Source of the DNA: Cliona cf. orientalis
Lineage: Eukaryota > Porifera > Demospongiae > Clionaida > Clionaidae
Assembly (NCBI GenBank): GCA_963930775.1
Contig: OZ005697.1
Coordinates: 496,001 to 560,000 of the forward strand
Reading direction: 5' to 3'
DNA: 64,000 bases
A program made the translations under genes and the position numbers. Of this stretch, positions 12,901 to 22,000 are shown piece by piece. How positions within the stretch are numbered: the first letter of the stretch is position 1; each line of letters begins with the position of its first letter. The notes under the pieces are model-generated. The model did no database searches. It saw only the letters and a program-made list of their open reading frames with translations, and was not told the DNA's origin.

Positions 12901-13283
12901 GGAAAAAATGTAAAGAACTAAATCTTACTTTAATTATTATGTATTGCATGTACACTACCCTCTAACATTTAATTAAATAAATACTCACCCCAGCCCTCTG
13001 CACATACATAGGATGTGATAGACCGACATTTTTCAGGAGAAAAAGAAGAGACTCAAGTGTGTAGTACTCCTTTAGAGGGCCTCCTTGGCCAGCTCTAATG
13101 GAAGGAGATGGATTCTATTTAATGCGCACCAACTACGTCATGCTCTACTCACTTATAAACGAGGTAGTTTGTCTTGGCGTTCCTCGGCCAGGCGGTCTGA
13201 TCGAAGATGATGAGGCCATCTCTCTCCACTATCTCCTTCTTCTGGATGTTGTACTGCCGCAAAAGTGTCAAACAGTCGGCCAT
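9949..13283 (-). CDS. CDC73: Parafibromin, Paf1-complex subunit CDC73
   Basis: Nuclear subunit of the Paf1 complex that travels with RNA polymerase II and supports histone modification during elongation. The start at 13283 gives [20 protein letters not shown], nearly the family N-terminus. Exons on the minus strand lie near 13283-13153, 13094-12989, 12767-12731, 12642-12613, 12540-12482, 12233-12178, 12114-12089, 11887-11712, 11637-11559, about 11490-11327, 11122-10930, about 10847-10751, about 10627-10480, 10406-10299 and 10238-10103. The last two carry the Ras-like C-terminal domain ([38 protein letters not shown]). A final tiny exon at 9985-9949 encodes [11 protein letters not shown] and the stop, matching the conserved family C-terminus. 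An intron near 12030 holds a tRNA gene. Identification is secure; some inner boundaries are approximate. Confidence 0.95.
11940..11948 (-). terminator. RNA polymerase III T-run terminator of the tRNA
   Basis: Nine T residues on the minus strand begin ten bases after the tRNA 3' end, the expected Pol III stop. The run lies in the CDC73 intron and would not disturb Pol II splicing signals. Confidence 0.8.
11958..12030 (-). tRNA. tRNA-Lys (anticodon CTT)
   Basis: A 73-base cloverleaf read on the minus strand starts GCCCGGTTAGCTC and ends CATCGGGC plus a discriminator G. The acceptor stem pairs GCCCGGT with ATCGGGC, allowing wobble. The D arm contains AGCTCAGTCGGTAGAG, the anticodon loop reads ACTCTTAAT with anticodon CTT, and the T arm has GGGTTCGAGCCCC. 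No intron is seen. It sits inside an intron of CDC73 on the same strand, and internal A and B boxes are present. Confidence 0.97.
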
Positions 13284-13970
13284 GTCCAATTATAGTTGGG
13301 CGGTGTCCAAGTCCAATTACTCGAATTACGAGCAATGTTGGAATTATTGCCGGGGCGCGGCGCCAATAGGGGGAGCGCGAGCGCGGGTACAAAGTCGTGC
13401 GGCAAGTTTATTGGCTTCCTGTCCTTGCTGACTCACTGGCCTGCGGGTGATAATTTGTGGTAGTTGGTGCTTAAGCGCTTGCAAGTCAACCAGTTGTCAT
13501 CTTTGAAGCCTTCCAAACATCCATCAGACGTACTGGACCAGTGGTCTGAGACTGAATCTCAGGTGGTAAGTTTGATGGCACGAACTTGTACTAGGTAGCT
13601 AGCTGTGGTCACGATCACGCGCATCATATGATAACTTTTTATATTTTATAAGAATTACAGAGTCATGAATCATGGCGGAAGCCAGATAACTGTCCATACT
13701 AGCCGCTTGGGTATTGTATCACGGTGTGTGTGTGTATCTTTGCGCGGCCATGGCAAACCCTTTTACTACATACACACAATATTATATCCACTCAGTCTTG
13801 ATGAGATTCATGGGGCATAATATAGTTTTAATATTGTATTGATCATGTGATGGGGGTACAACAACAATAGATTCATGCCTAATACTTATACGCATGCATC
13901 AATATTACTATGGAATTTATCGATCTTCATGTTCAACCGGAAGCTATTAAACTTCTATTTTATATCTCAG
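13284..13970. promoter_or_regulatory. Divergent promoter of CDC73 and first DED gene, with 5'UTR exon and intron
   Basis: CDC73 starts leftward at 13283 and the first DED gene runs rightward, so the roughly 280 bases from 13284 to 13565 probably serve both. The GC-rich core near 13350-13390 contains GGCGCGGCGCC and GCGCGAGCGCG. A consensus donor GGTG/GTAAGT at 13566 and an acceptor TATCTCAG at 13970 define a 5'UTR intron of the DED gene, so its upstream exon ends at 13565. No TATA box is evident. Confidence 0.5.
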
Positions 13971-14001
13971 GTACTCCAGATTATTCAGCATAGCTGAGAG
14001 C

Positions 14002-15108
14002 ATGCGATTGCCAAGAATGAAGAAATTGATGGGTCTGCTTGCCATTGATATGAAAATGTCAGTGGTGACGGCCATCGTGGGTGCCTCATCATTTAATGTT
14101 AAGGAGAAGGAGAGTATTACTAGTGCTATTAGTTTTCTGTTGCTTTTGAAAAGAAGGAGAGGGTCAAATGCAGCGTTTTTAGAGGAACTTAAACGTCTAC
14201 TCTCGATTTGTAATGAACAAGAACTTCTAGTTAAAATTTCTGGGTATGAGGATAAAAATCCAAATCTTTTAATGGAGGATACTGAACAATCTGAAGCTGT
14301 AGAAAGTGTCGGGTATGATTTTGAGCCAACACAAAACCAGAGGTGCCGTTTCAAGGAAACACTGTTTGAAATTAGTGAATCAATTGACAAGAGAGAGTTG
14401 GAGATGTTAGTTGCACTCTCACCTATCCCTGAAGCCGGAAAAGAGAATATAGAAGTTGGGCGTGAGCTCTTTCATCGGATGGAGAGACATGGCTGTATCG
14501 GTGAAAATGACACACAGCTACTACAAGAGATGCTGGAACTCCTCAAGTTACGAGCGGCACTTCAAGTTCTTCTGAAGTATCGACGAGAATTTTCACCCTC
14601 CTCCAATGCATGTACATGTACAGGTGATGACAACTCCTTGTCTCATCCTGTCGAAGAAATGAATCACGATTCTTCTGCAGAATTGAGCAACGGAAATGGA
14701 TCACTGGGTGGACTGGATTCAAGCCATGATATGCGTTCTCGAAATCCGGATGCTGATTGTGATCCGACCTCCCCAAAAGATTCAGAGATTAAGCTAATGA
14801 CCAAATCATTGCCGAAAAGCCTGAAGCGACCTCGTGAAGATGACAAAGAGCAATACCCTGTAGAAGAAGGAAGTGATGATGGTGGATCATGTGATCGAGT
14901 AGACTCTCCTCCTCCCATAAAAACTCTTTGTGTAGCTTCTATCAGTGATGATGATTCCGTGGCTGTGCTTTCAAATGCTGGTCACTCAGCTTCCCAGTTC
15001 AATGATGAAGCTGATACCTGGCACTGGAAATTACAGTCCCTACAAGTTGATTTCTCTTCCGAGTCCTCAACGAGTGGATACACAGAGAGTGAGTCATCGG
15101 ATTCATGA
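14002..15108 (+). CDS. Tandem death-effector-domain protein 1, 368 aa
   Basis: Likely a death-fold adaptor or regulator without enzyme domain. Residues about 1-88 (MRLPRMKKLMGLL...) form an all-helical DED-like unit. Residues about 115-195 form a clearer DED: FKETLFEISESI, then LSPIPEA, FHRMERHGCIGEND and LLQEMLELLKLRAAL, matching the six-helix pattern of FADD, caspase-8 and DEDD domains. The rest is acidic and Ser-rich with short basic clusters (LKRPRED), and no caspase domain follows. The coding region is a single exon after a 5'UTR intron. The next gene downstream on the same strand is a paralogue sharing both domains. DED assignment rests on pattern, not search; the first domain is less certain than the second. 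Confidence 0.8.
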   Translation: MRLPRMKKLMGLLAIDMKMSVVTAIVGASSFNVKEKESITSAISFLLLLKRRRGSNAAFLEELKRLLSICNEQELLVKISGYEDKNPNLLMEDTEQSEAVESVGYDFEPTQNQRCRFKETLFEISESIDKRELEMLVALSPIPEAGKENIEVGRELFHRMERHGCIGENDTQLLQEMLELLKLRAALQVLLKYRREFSPSSNACTCTGDDNSLSHPVEEMNHDSSAELSNGNGSLGGLDSSHDMRSRNPDADCDPTSPKDSEIKLMTKSLPKSLKRPREDDKEQYPVEEGSDDGGSCDRVDSPPPIKTLCVASISDDDSVAVLSNAGHSASQFNDEADTWHWKLQSLQVDFSSESSTSGYTESESSDS

Positions 15109-15655
15109 TCATGGTCCCCAGGAGAGTACATCTAGCCTTGGATGTCACAATCTAGGGTAACTCGGGCACGATACTTATTTATAATAATTTCTTACCATTT
15201 ATATGTAGCTAAGTTTTTTTGTATTGTGTAATTTTTATGTAGTAGAAAGTAGAGGTTTTTACCAGCAAGGTGGTTTTTTTTTCCTCTCTCGAGGTTTTTT
15301 ACCTTGTTGGGTTTTTCCTGTGGCATTGGAGAATGGGCCATCTCTCTTGCCCGAATATTTTTGTTGTAGAAAGTATTTTGTATTTTAGATTGGTCCATAT
15401 TATGTGTATAATTATACCATGTACTGTATATAATAATGGGATTGAGATAATGTTTTTATGATTGTCAGCCCATGGCGCATGCGCGAGGTGTCGTTCTCTC
15501 CAAGTAACCGAATTGGGAGAAATATCGTACAATATCATCGTTAGCTAATCATCGTGGGGAAATTCCCAGATTGCTGAAGTTGGCAAGTTTGTAGCTGAGG
15601 TAAGCAAGCTTTTCTTGTCTTCTCATCCTATGGATTTTCCCTTTTATCGTTCCAG
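15109..15655 (+). promoter_or_regulatory. Intergenic region, promoter and 56-base 5'UTR intron of second DED gene
   Basis: This 550-base gap holds the 3'UTR of the first DED gene and the start of the next. A perfect GCGCATGCGC palindrome at 15475-15484 matches the core of the NRF1-type promoter element common in TATA-less animal promoters. A donor GAG/GTAAG at 15600 and acceptor TTCCAG ending at 15655 define a 56-base intron in the leader, 26 bases before the ATG at 15682. Confidence 0.6.
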
Positions 15656-15681
15656 AAATCCCCACTTTTGACAAACAAGCC

Positions 15682-18630
15682 ATGAAGCTGCCGAAGATAC
15701 GACGTTTGATGGGCCTTCTCGCCCGTGACATGCAGCGAAAGCAAGTCAAAGAACTGTTAGCTGCCGTTCCCGCCTCCTTTATCTCACAAACGGATAGAGA
15801 AGACTGCAAAAGTGCCATAAGCTTCTTCGTGCTCTTGAAGAAGAGAACTGGAACGGACGAGGCGTTCCTTAGTAAACTAGAGAGTGTCTTGACCGAATGT
15901 AAATGTGCCGATTTTCTATCAAGAATCCAAGAGTACAAGGTGCAAAATCCCGACTTATTCCAAGAGCCTCTTTCTCAGCTAAGCCTTCCTGACGGAACTA
16001 GGACGGGATTCAAGTCACAACCAGGCCAGAGTGATAAATTCAGGGGTAGTTTGCTGCAAATCAGTCGCACGATTGGAAAGAAGCACCTGGAGATGATGGT
16101 GGGTCTGAGTCCCATTCCCGAGGCCGCGAAGCAGAACATCAATGAAGGTCACGAACTCTTTGAGCAGATGGAGAGACACGGTTGTATTAGCGAGAACGAT
16201 ACAGAGATGCTTCAAGAGATGCTTGAGCTGCTTAGTTTGCAAGATGCGTTGAGATTCCTCTACGACTATCAACGGGCATATCCACCAATCATCCATGATC
16301 CTCCACCACCCAGCGCTCCCCAATATGCCTCCTCCTCCTCCTCGAGCCTACAAGCTCAGTATGGTAGTCTGCCCCAGTATGGCAGCCAGTACTCCATCTC
16401 AAGCCGCCAACCTCAATCTTTTCACATTCAACAGCCCCATTCTGTCCCTCCTCTCAGGTCCGGTTCCGGTTCTAGTAATATTGGCAGCATCAGTTATGGT
16501 CGCCAAATTGGACCTACTTCTTATTCTGGCTCCAGTCAATATCAACCTACCTCTGGTGGTAGCAGTAGCTTTGCTCCTCTCAGCCATTCCTCGTCTTCTT
16601 TGCCAGAATCTCACTCGGGCCCCGCCCCATCAAGTGGAGGAGAGGGAGGGCTAGGGGGAAGGGGAGGACTATCCATGCCACATATGGAGTCTGGGGAAGA
16701 AAATTCTTCTCCTGGCAAAGGACGTCAGTTTGTCCCCAGTGTGTCCCCCTCTATTCAGCACCTGCCCTCGTTAGCAGCTCCCATGAAGTTATTTAGAGGA
16801 GAAGGAGGAAGTGCTGCTTCCTCACCACCACAAAGCCACGCCCCCTCATTAGCTGGGAGTAATAAGGAGGATATATACCCTCGGCCTTTGACAAAGGGGG
16901 GTGGTGCTACACCCAATGGAAGTTTGAACTTCCAGGAGGGCCACGGTGGTCCAACGTCTAGTGGTACGTACCCGAGGCCTTTGCATGAAATGGGGAGAAG
17001 TTATCAATTTCCAACAAATGAAGTTTTGAACAGTAGACGAAAGATTCCCGTTGATGACACAACTGCTCCTCCTCCTGCCAAGATCCAGCGTCGTTCATCT
17101 CCCAATGAGCGTATTGGTGATGGTGGCTGTTTATCGAGAACCCAGCGTCCATCTGCACAACATTCATCCAACCTGAGCCATCCTGAGGGACAGCTTCCAC
17201 CTCCCTCTTCTTCACCATTGGCTCAAGCACCTGATACCGGCGACACCTTGGACACATTTTCCACCACTGGCTCTGAGAAGTTTGCTGCTGGCATATCTCA
17301 AGGTCACATTCCCAATCCTGGTGCTGGTGGTGGTGGAGTAGCTGCTGCAAATAGCCTGAGCTCAATTGACCGATATAGTGGTAACGTCAGTTTTCCTGCT
17401 GGAGTAGAACAGATGCCCAGTGGTGTGAACGTTAGTGGACTTCAACAGCCAACGCACGATGAACCAGGAGCAGCTGTTGCTAATCAGCGCCCTCCTCCAT
17501 TCAACCCTCACTATGCTCCTCCCTGTTCATCTGCAGCCAGCTTAGGCTCCAATCCTTCTTACAGTGCTAGCATCGACATCCCCGGAAGTGAGGAACAAAA
17601 TCTAGAAGAAGGAGGAGAGCAGCTTCGAAATGCCCGACCAGTAGGCTCTGTAGAGTGTGCCCGTCACCCTGACGACCTTGTAGGTTCACATGCACAGCAG
17701 CCATTCCATCATCAGTATGCCAGTCAGTCAGCATCAGTAGCTGGGGCCTCAATGTCTTCAAATCCTTCCTCTCATTCTAGCTATCCAGGCCACCCTTCCA
17801 GCGAGTTTCCATCTGGAATTGAGGAGAGAGGTGTTGCAGCTGTTGGTAGTGAGACACGGTCTCCAGCTGCAGGAAGGAGCAATAAGAAGAAGAAGTCATC
17901 TTCTCAAGCTTACAAGAGTCCTCCCGCCTCAGTTGGTAAGAGAAAGCGCTCTGTCTTGTCTAAGAATGAAGCAAATAGTGCTCAAGGAGCAGCTGCCACC
18001 CAGTTTGGGTCCATCAATGAAGCAGCTGGAGGGCCTTCTCAGCTCAGCAAATATCAACAACAGCTGCTCGAGTATGAGAAGCGACGTCTAGCTCCGTACT
18101 CCCAGATAACTGATCAGGGAAGAAACGTAGCTCAAGCTTCATCTGAGAATAATGTTGAGCTTCGAATGACAGGGAGTATTCAGGGTGCTCTAGCTACTGC
18201 AAAGGAGGGTGAGCAGGTGCAACGGCCATCATCATCAGAGAATATACTCTATCAAACAGCTGCTGAGGGTAACCAGCTTTATCCACAGTTGCCACCGTTG
18301 GATACAGCATCATTTGAGACTGCAAACCCTCCCTCCACTGGCGCAGCTCTGGCTGGTACTAAGAGAACAAGAAGCCAGACTCTGAAGTCAGAGAATTCTG
18401 AGGAGAAGGAGGTGGGGAAGGAAGGAGAAGGAGAAGAAGAAAAGGGAACTGCTGCTAAAAGACAGAAGACTAATAAGAAGCCATCGACGGGAAAGAAGCG
18501 AGGACTAGTCTCACGAATGATGGGATACTTTTTCAGGAGTTCTGCCAACAACGATGACGACCAATCACAGGAGGAAGGCTGTGAAAATACTGAAAGTGAA
18601 AATGAATATCACAGTGCTAAGGAAGATTAA
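15682..18630 (+). CDS. Tandem death-effector-domain protein 2 with long low-complexity tail, 982 aa
   Basis: Paralogue of the preceding gene. Residues about 1-90 (MKLPKIRRLMGLLARDM) and about 115-200 (FRGSLLQISRTIGKK, LSPIPEAAKQ, FEQMERHGCISEND, LLQEMLELLSLQDAL) repeat the two-DED layout, with near-identical MERHGCI.END cores. A roughly 780-residue Ser/Gly/Pro/Gln-rich disordered tail follows. Basic clusters near the C-terminus (NKKKKSSS, GKRKRS, AKRQKTNKK, GKKRG) are candidate nuclear localisation signals, which recalls nuclear DEDD proteins. The whole coding region is one exon. No caspase or kinase domain is present. The tail is almost absent from the sister gene, so one copy gained or lost about 600 residues. 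Function is inferred only from domain type. Confidence 0.82.
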   Translation: MKLPKIRRLMGLLARDMQRKQVKELLAAVPASFISQTDREDCKSAISFFVLLKKRTGTDEAFLSKLESVLTECKCADFLSRIQEYKVQNPDLFQEPLSQLSLPDGTRTGFKSQPGQSDKFRGSLLQISRTIGKKHLEMMVGLSPIPEAAKQNINEGHELFEQMERHGCISENDTEMLQEMLELLSLQDALRFLYDYQRAYPPIIHDPPPPSAPQYASSSSSSLQAQYGSLPQYGSQYSISSRQPQSFHIQQPHSVPPLRSGSGSSNIGSISYGRQIGPTSYSGSSQYQPTSGGSSSFAPLSHSSSSLPESHSGPAPSSGGEGGLGGRGGLSMPHMESGEENSSPGKGRQFVPSVSPSIQHLPSLAAPMKLFRGEGGSAASSPPQSHAPSLAGSNKEDIYPRPLTKGGGATPNGSLNFQEGHGGPTSSGTYPRPLHEMGRSYQFPTNEVLNSRRKIPVDDTTAPPPAKIQRRSSPNERIGDGGCLSRTQRPSAQHSSNLSHPEGQLPPPSSSPLAQAPDTGDTLDTFSTTGSEKFAAGISQGHIPNPGAGGGGVAAANSLSSIDRYSGNVSFPAGVEQMPSGVNVSGLQQPTHDEPGAAVANQRPPPFNPHYAPPCSSAASLGSNPSYSASIDIPGSEEQNLEEGGEQLRNARPVGSVECARHPDDLVGSHAQQPFHHQYASQSASVAGASMSSNPSSHSSYPGHPSSEFPSGIEERGVAAVGSETRSPAAGRSNKKKKSSSQAYKSPPASVGKRKRSVLSKNEANSAQGAAATQFGSINEAAGGPSQLSKYQQQLLEYEKRRLAPYSQITDQGRNVAQASSENNVELRMTGSIQGALATAKEGEQVQRPSSSENILYQTAAEGNQLYPQLPPLDTASFETANPPSTGAALAGTKRTRSQTLKSENSEEKEVGKEGEGEEEKGTAAKRQKTNKKPSTGKKRGLVSRMMGYFFRSSANNDDDQSQEEGCENTESENEYHSAKED

Positions 18631-19017
18631 AACATAACTATAATAATTATACACATCAAAATAATGTACATACCGATTTATGCATATTTTTAGTATCATG
18701 CCTTTAATAATAACATACTCTTGATATTAAATAAGTAAGAATACTCGTGCTGATTCTTGTCAAATTATTTTCAGTTTTGTCTCATCCAGTATCCCCTATA
18801 CTTTTGTTATCATCATTTGTCACCTAGTACCTGTTAATGCTCATTGTCACCCATGCTGTGCTGCTTAACACATCTATCTTGCAATGGTGATTAGCCTGAT
18901 AAAGTGTGAACCAGGAAGTCTTAGAAATTTCTCAGTAATAAGATGAAGCCTGAGTCTATAGCTCTTCTACTATATAAATCTTTTAGCTAGCTAAATGTAT
19001 ATTTTTTGGTTCACAAT
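18631..19017 (+). promoter_or_regulatory. Intergenic gap with TATA-like box for the IQ gene
   Basis: The gap holds the 3'UTR of the second DED gene and the leader of the next gene. TATATAAA at 18971-18978 lies 40 bases before the ATG at 19018, which would place a start site only 10-20 bases before translation. Such short leaders occur, but the motif could be chance in AT-rich DNA. Confidence 0.35.
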
Positions 19018-22000
19018 ATGGGATCAATAGTGAGCTCAAAGAAGCAGTCGGTTGGTCAGAGTGATATCTACCCCACAGAAAGCTATGCCCAAGAAGCCAA
19101 ACAGAGGTAAGTTTGACAGAACCACAAAGGATAATATAAAATTATCATCCAGCTTGTTGTAATTATACTAGGCAAGCAGCACTCCAAGGCTTACATCTGC
19201 CTTTGGTTCGCAAACTCTCTCGCAAGGACGCGTTCGACTTGAGCAGCGCCAGTGACGAAGATGACATTCGAGAGTGGTACCCAGCTGGAGTGTCGCCATG
19301 GTTCTGCAACGAAGAGACAGGCGTGCTGGTGATGCCCAGTACCGCTGAGGGTGCGGGCCACTGGATGGACGGTGTCTCCATCTCCGCCATGGAGCTGCAC
19401 AGGGCTGCAATCATCATTCAGAGGTAAAATTGAATGTAGCTAGCTAGTGTAAGAGGCACTGCATATTTCATGTGCAGCTGTACAGTGGGGCACCAATATT
19501 AATTTTACACTAGTTAACCTGGCCTTGAGAACATAGCCTAGCTAGGGGTACATTTAGCTTAAACTGCTGCAATGCAGGGTGATCAGAGGATACCAGACAA
19601 GAAAATCACTGATACGAGAAAATGAGGGTGCCACGAAGATACAACGGTCAGTCCTTTCTCATTATAAATGTCAAGATCGATTTTTTTTATTTCACCATAA
19701 TTATTTGGATGCAGAACTTACCGTAGCTACAAGAGGAGGCAGTCGGTTAAGCTATTGGGAGAAGGCATGGCACCTTCCTACTTAAAGACATTCACTGTCA
19801 GTGACTCAGTTGCCAAAGATGACAATGTCTTGTCGGAAAATGGCGTACTCCTCTGGCAGGATCCATCAATCAAAATGGAACGTGGTGAATCCAAGAAACA
19901 TATAGGCGTTCTTAGATCTGGTGCAAGTATTGGTATCGCAGCTGGGAACAGTAGCAGAGAAGGAAATTACAGCTACTTGAAAATAGTTGAAGGAATTGAA
20001 CCCAAGGAAATCACAAAAGCTGTCGCGGTTCCCATACAATCAGTGAATTCTCAACTGTCCCAGAGCTCGAGCCATAGTTATAGCGGAGAGAACAGTGAAA
20101 TATCCAGACAAGATCTGGCAGCTGCAGTTAAACTCATGACAACAAGGAGGGAATTCGAAGAAGAAATAACCACATCTGGAGAGAAGAAAGCTGTCGCATA
20201 CAAGGGACCAATCCCCCGACACGTCTTAGCTGCAAGACAAGCTCTCAGTCCTTCTCCCTCTCCCCCCATCCCAGTTCAAGGTGTGGTAGCTACATCGATG
20301 CGGACTTGGACACCAGAGACGAGCTACTCGCCGAAACCTGTGTCGCCAGACAGTGGGCTAGATCGGCTTACGGAGAGTGGGGAGAACGAAAGATCGGTGT
20401 TTAGTCCTCTTCCGAACATCAGAGGATACGGAACAAGCAACGGTGGTGGACCAATGGGATCGCTACCGGGCCTAAAGGATTCACTACCGAGTCTGCGAGG
20501 ATCGCTACCTAGCCTCAAGGAATCAAATCCATCTCTGAGATCCTCCACAATAGCCTCGAAAAACTCTTTTCCTGGAAGCTTAAGGGATCCCCACCCAGAC
20601 CTGAGTGGGGCAACGGTGATTACAAATTACGAGAATAACTCAGAGCACACGTTCGCCAATAACAGTGCTAGCTATGGTGGCAAGGATCAGGATGGCCAAG
20701 AGAGAAAAAATCCGACAACTCGCACAATACCAATGCCCTTCAGACTTACGCGACCTTGGCCTACACTCGCGGTTCAAATCAAACCCGATTCAAACGATGC
20801 TCAAGAAATCGCCAAAGCAGTTATAGAGAGTGGAGACAGAGGGGGCAACCATCTTGGAATCGGTGGCCAACAAGAGTCTGGTCTTGGCTTGGGTATGCAT
20901 CCGGCCATGTATGCCAGCAACTCTTTGAAGGCCACCGTTAGGAAAGCAGGTAGGGCACCGGGAAGTACTCCTAACCGTGCGGCAGGGCTGATAAAAGACT
21001 CCATGATGCGAAACAACGTGGAGAAGCCGAAATTTATGGGAGATCCCATCAGCACGGTGAAGGGGACCAACTACCAGCGACTGATGAACGAGCTGAGGGA
21101 ACAGAGAAAGATGGAGATGCAACAGAGAGAAGCAGAGAGGGCAGCCGCTATGAAGGCCAGGGAAGAAAGCAGTGCAGCTTCTGCTGCACAGAGCAGCAAT
21201 AGTAACGAGTCGTCGAAATCAAAATCGCGCGTGTCTATCACTTCTAGAACTCGACCACGGCCAAAGAATGTGACAACTACTAGCTCAACACGAGGCTCTG
21301 TCTCAAGAAATTCCAACACAAACACAAAGACATCTAAAGAGGATGAGAATGATATGTTCTTCATCCCTCAGCTGTCGATCATAGCCGAGGATGAAACTTG
21401 CGATGATAGAAGCACGTTTAGCTTCACAGAACAGATTTGTCCCGTGCCACCGAGTGGAAAAAGTTCAAACACTCTCACTGTACCAAATAACAATCAGCAT
21501 CTACTGAAGATGGATCCACTGATAAAGATGCTCTATCAGGAGATTTCTGAAGGCAATGACACCAGTGACACCAATGACAGATCGAAATGTGATCCCGGAA
21601 AAGCCATGGGGAGTGGAGAGGGAGAGGGAAATGAAGGAGAGGAGGGAGAGACGGAAGGAGAGGAAGAAGAGAAGGAGATTGAGCTCACTCCTGAGCTGAT
21701 TGAGAGAGTGAGAACGGCCATTATCAAGAGGCAGCTGTCGAAGAAGGGAACAAGATCGATGCTGAGGGGAAATTTAAAAGAGGAGGCCGCAGAGTCATCA
21801 GAGGATCCGTATGGCAAGGATTCCATCCTTATCGCCCCTCCTGATCTTGAAACACTGCTCAAAGCCGCGGAGTTCAGAGGTCAGTCAGTCAACATATTAT
21901 TATCATGCATGCTGTCGTGTTATCGTTTTATTAGAGAAGAAAAGGTACCCCACCCCCAAAGCCTCTGATAACATTATGGCATGAATAATTTGTGCAATAT

